Source: Planctomycetota bacterium (GTDB lineage: Bacteria; Planctomycetota; SZUA-567; JAFGGJ01). From it: 64,000 bases of DNA. Made by a program: the position numbers and the translations under genes. Numbering within the stretch: position 1 is the stretch's first letter; each line of letters begins with the position of its first letter. The notes below the pieces were generated by a model. The model ran no database searches and was not told where the DNA came from. It worked only from the letters and a program-made list of their open reading frames with translations. The DNA is taken from positions 1-64,000 of the forward strand of contig JAFGGJ010000008.1 of the NCBI GenBank assembly GCA_016930595.1, in the 5' to 3' direction. Positions 63,453 through 64,000 of this stretch are shown here, piece after piece.

Positions 63453-64000
63453 CTAGAAGCGGCTCTCGTAGCTCACCGTGAACCCGGTGTCCCCGCCCCC
63501 GGACCCCGACCCGTTCACGTTCACCACCCCCGCTCCCGCCGTCATGTTCTCACCTATGCGGACTTTTCATCCCAGGTTTATGTGCTGGAACCAGTTGCTC
63601 CAGTCGTCCTCGTCCAGGATCCTCCTCCAGCTCAGGCTTACAAGCAGCTTCTCGGCCGCCGCCCAGTCCAGCGCAATCCCCAGCATGTCATCGGCGCTCG
63701 TTGAGTTGTTTATCGGGTTCTTACCGTAGTGGAACCTGATCAGCAGCGGGCTGGCCGTGTTCACCAGGTACCCTATGTTCAACTTTATCTTGCTCCAGGA
63801 ATACGCGTCCGATATGTTCTCGTATTCCCAGCTCGCCCCGATGCTTAAATTCTCCTGTACGTAGTAATCGTACGAAAGCAGCGTCTGGAAAATATCGTAA
63901 TCCGTACCCAAATCCAGTTTCCCGTAGCTCGACCCCGCCTTGAAATAGTTCTTCCCCAGGCTTATCGTGCTCGTGCCGGTCACACGCCAGACCGTCTCGT
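63453..64000 (-). pseudogene. 3' part of an outer-membrane beta-barrel gene with an in-frame TGA; truncated by the window edge
   Basis: The minus-strand frame is open from the window edge (64000) to TGA at 63567-63569. It reads as alternating beta-strands (SYDYYVQENLSIGASWEYEN, KIKLNIGYLVNTASPLLIRF). Past the TGA the same frame continues for 37 codons to TAG at 63453-63455 and ends FTVSYESRF, the terminal aromatic residue expected of a barrel. So the chain seems interrupted by a nonsense codon (or a sequencing error). Family unknown. Confidence 0.65.

Noticed and set aside
63453-64000. UGA decoded as tryptophan in this organism
   Set aside because: Many genes here end in TGA, several in ATGA or TTGA overlaps with the next start, so TGA is a normal stop.

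Overview
The window is a GC-rich stretch from a Gram-negative-type bacterium. The envelope clues are an LPS-heptose enzyme (hldE), an RseP-type intramembrane protease, lipoproteins and an outer-membrane beta-barrel at the right edge. Large secreted proteins of unknown function, VWA/DUF58 proteins, a heparinase-fold protein next to a GH42-like enzyme, and PPi-dependent phosphofructokinase would fit the PVC superphylum or a neighbouring uncultured phylum. That placement is inference; no rRNA gene is present. No phage, IS element or CRISPR array was seen. Several genes appear to use TTG starts, judged by Shine-Dalgarno spacing.

Layout. 0-3.4 kb: a tetR-ABC exporter operon (minus strand) with two palindromic operators, bracketed by GC-rich repeats including a 4-copy 82-bp tandem array. 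3.4-5.9 kb: a C45-type Ntn hydrolase (+) converging on an HEGTH zinc peptidase (-). 5.9-13.15 kb: a tight minus-strand operon, in transcription order rseP, GGDEF-PilZ, SPOR/TM protein, DUF89, deoxyhypusine-synthase-like protein, hldE, ridA. 13.2-18.5 kb: a heparinase II/III-like protein and a GH42-like protein that share an extra domain. 18.9-30.3 kb (+): a degenerate FHA/histidine-kinase-like protein, a seven-PASTA lipoprotein, argH, a TIM-barrel isomerase, a methyltransferase and a 1449-residue zinc-ribbon/TM/beta-sandwich protein. 30.3-42.6 kb (-): one long operon hom, apgM (probable homoserine kinase), cimA, valS, zinc-ribbon/TM protein, rRNA methylase, DUF58, BatA-like VWA, truB. 43.4-48.7 kb (+): an unknown exported protein, pabA/trpG, queC, tilS, tRNA-Thr(CGT), cold-shock protein. 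48.8-52.6 kb: MFS transporter, pfp (-), URO-D-like protein. 52.7-63.4 kb (+): GT2 synthase, PA14-like protein, VWA membrane protein, 1367-residue secreted protein, cupin. The right edge holds the 3' part of a beta-barrel gene with an in-frame TGA.

How it fits together. hom, apgM, cimA and valS form a coherent threonine/isoleucine/valine set. The rseP operon joins envelope proteolysis, c-di-GMP signalling and LPS heptose synthesis. The 52-63 kb block looks devoted to making and displaying surface or secreted material.

Large-scale base composition changes along the window. In lines I sampled, the plus strand is G-rich over roughly 0-13 kb and C-rich from about 32 kb onward, whichever strand the genes are on. 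This resembles a replication-terminus skew inversion but needs computing.
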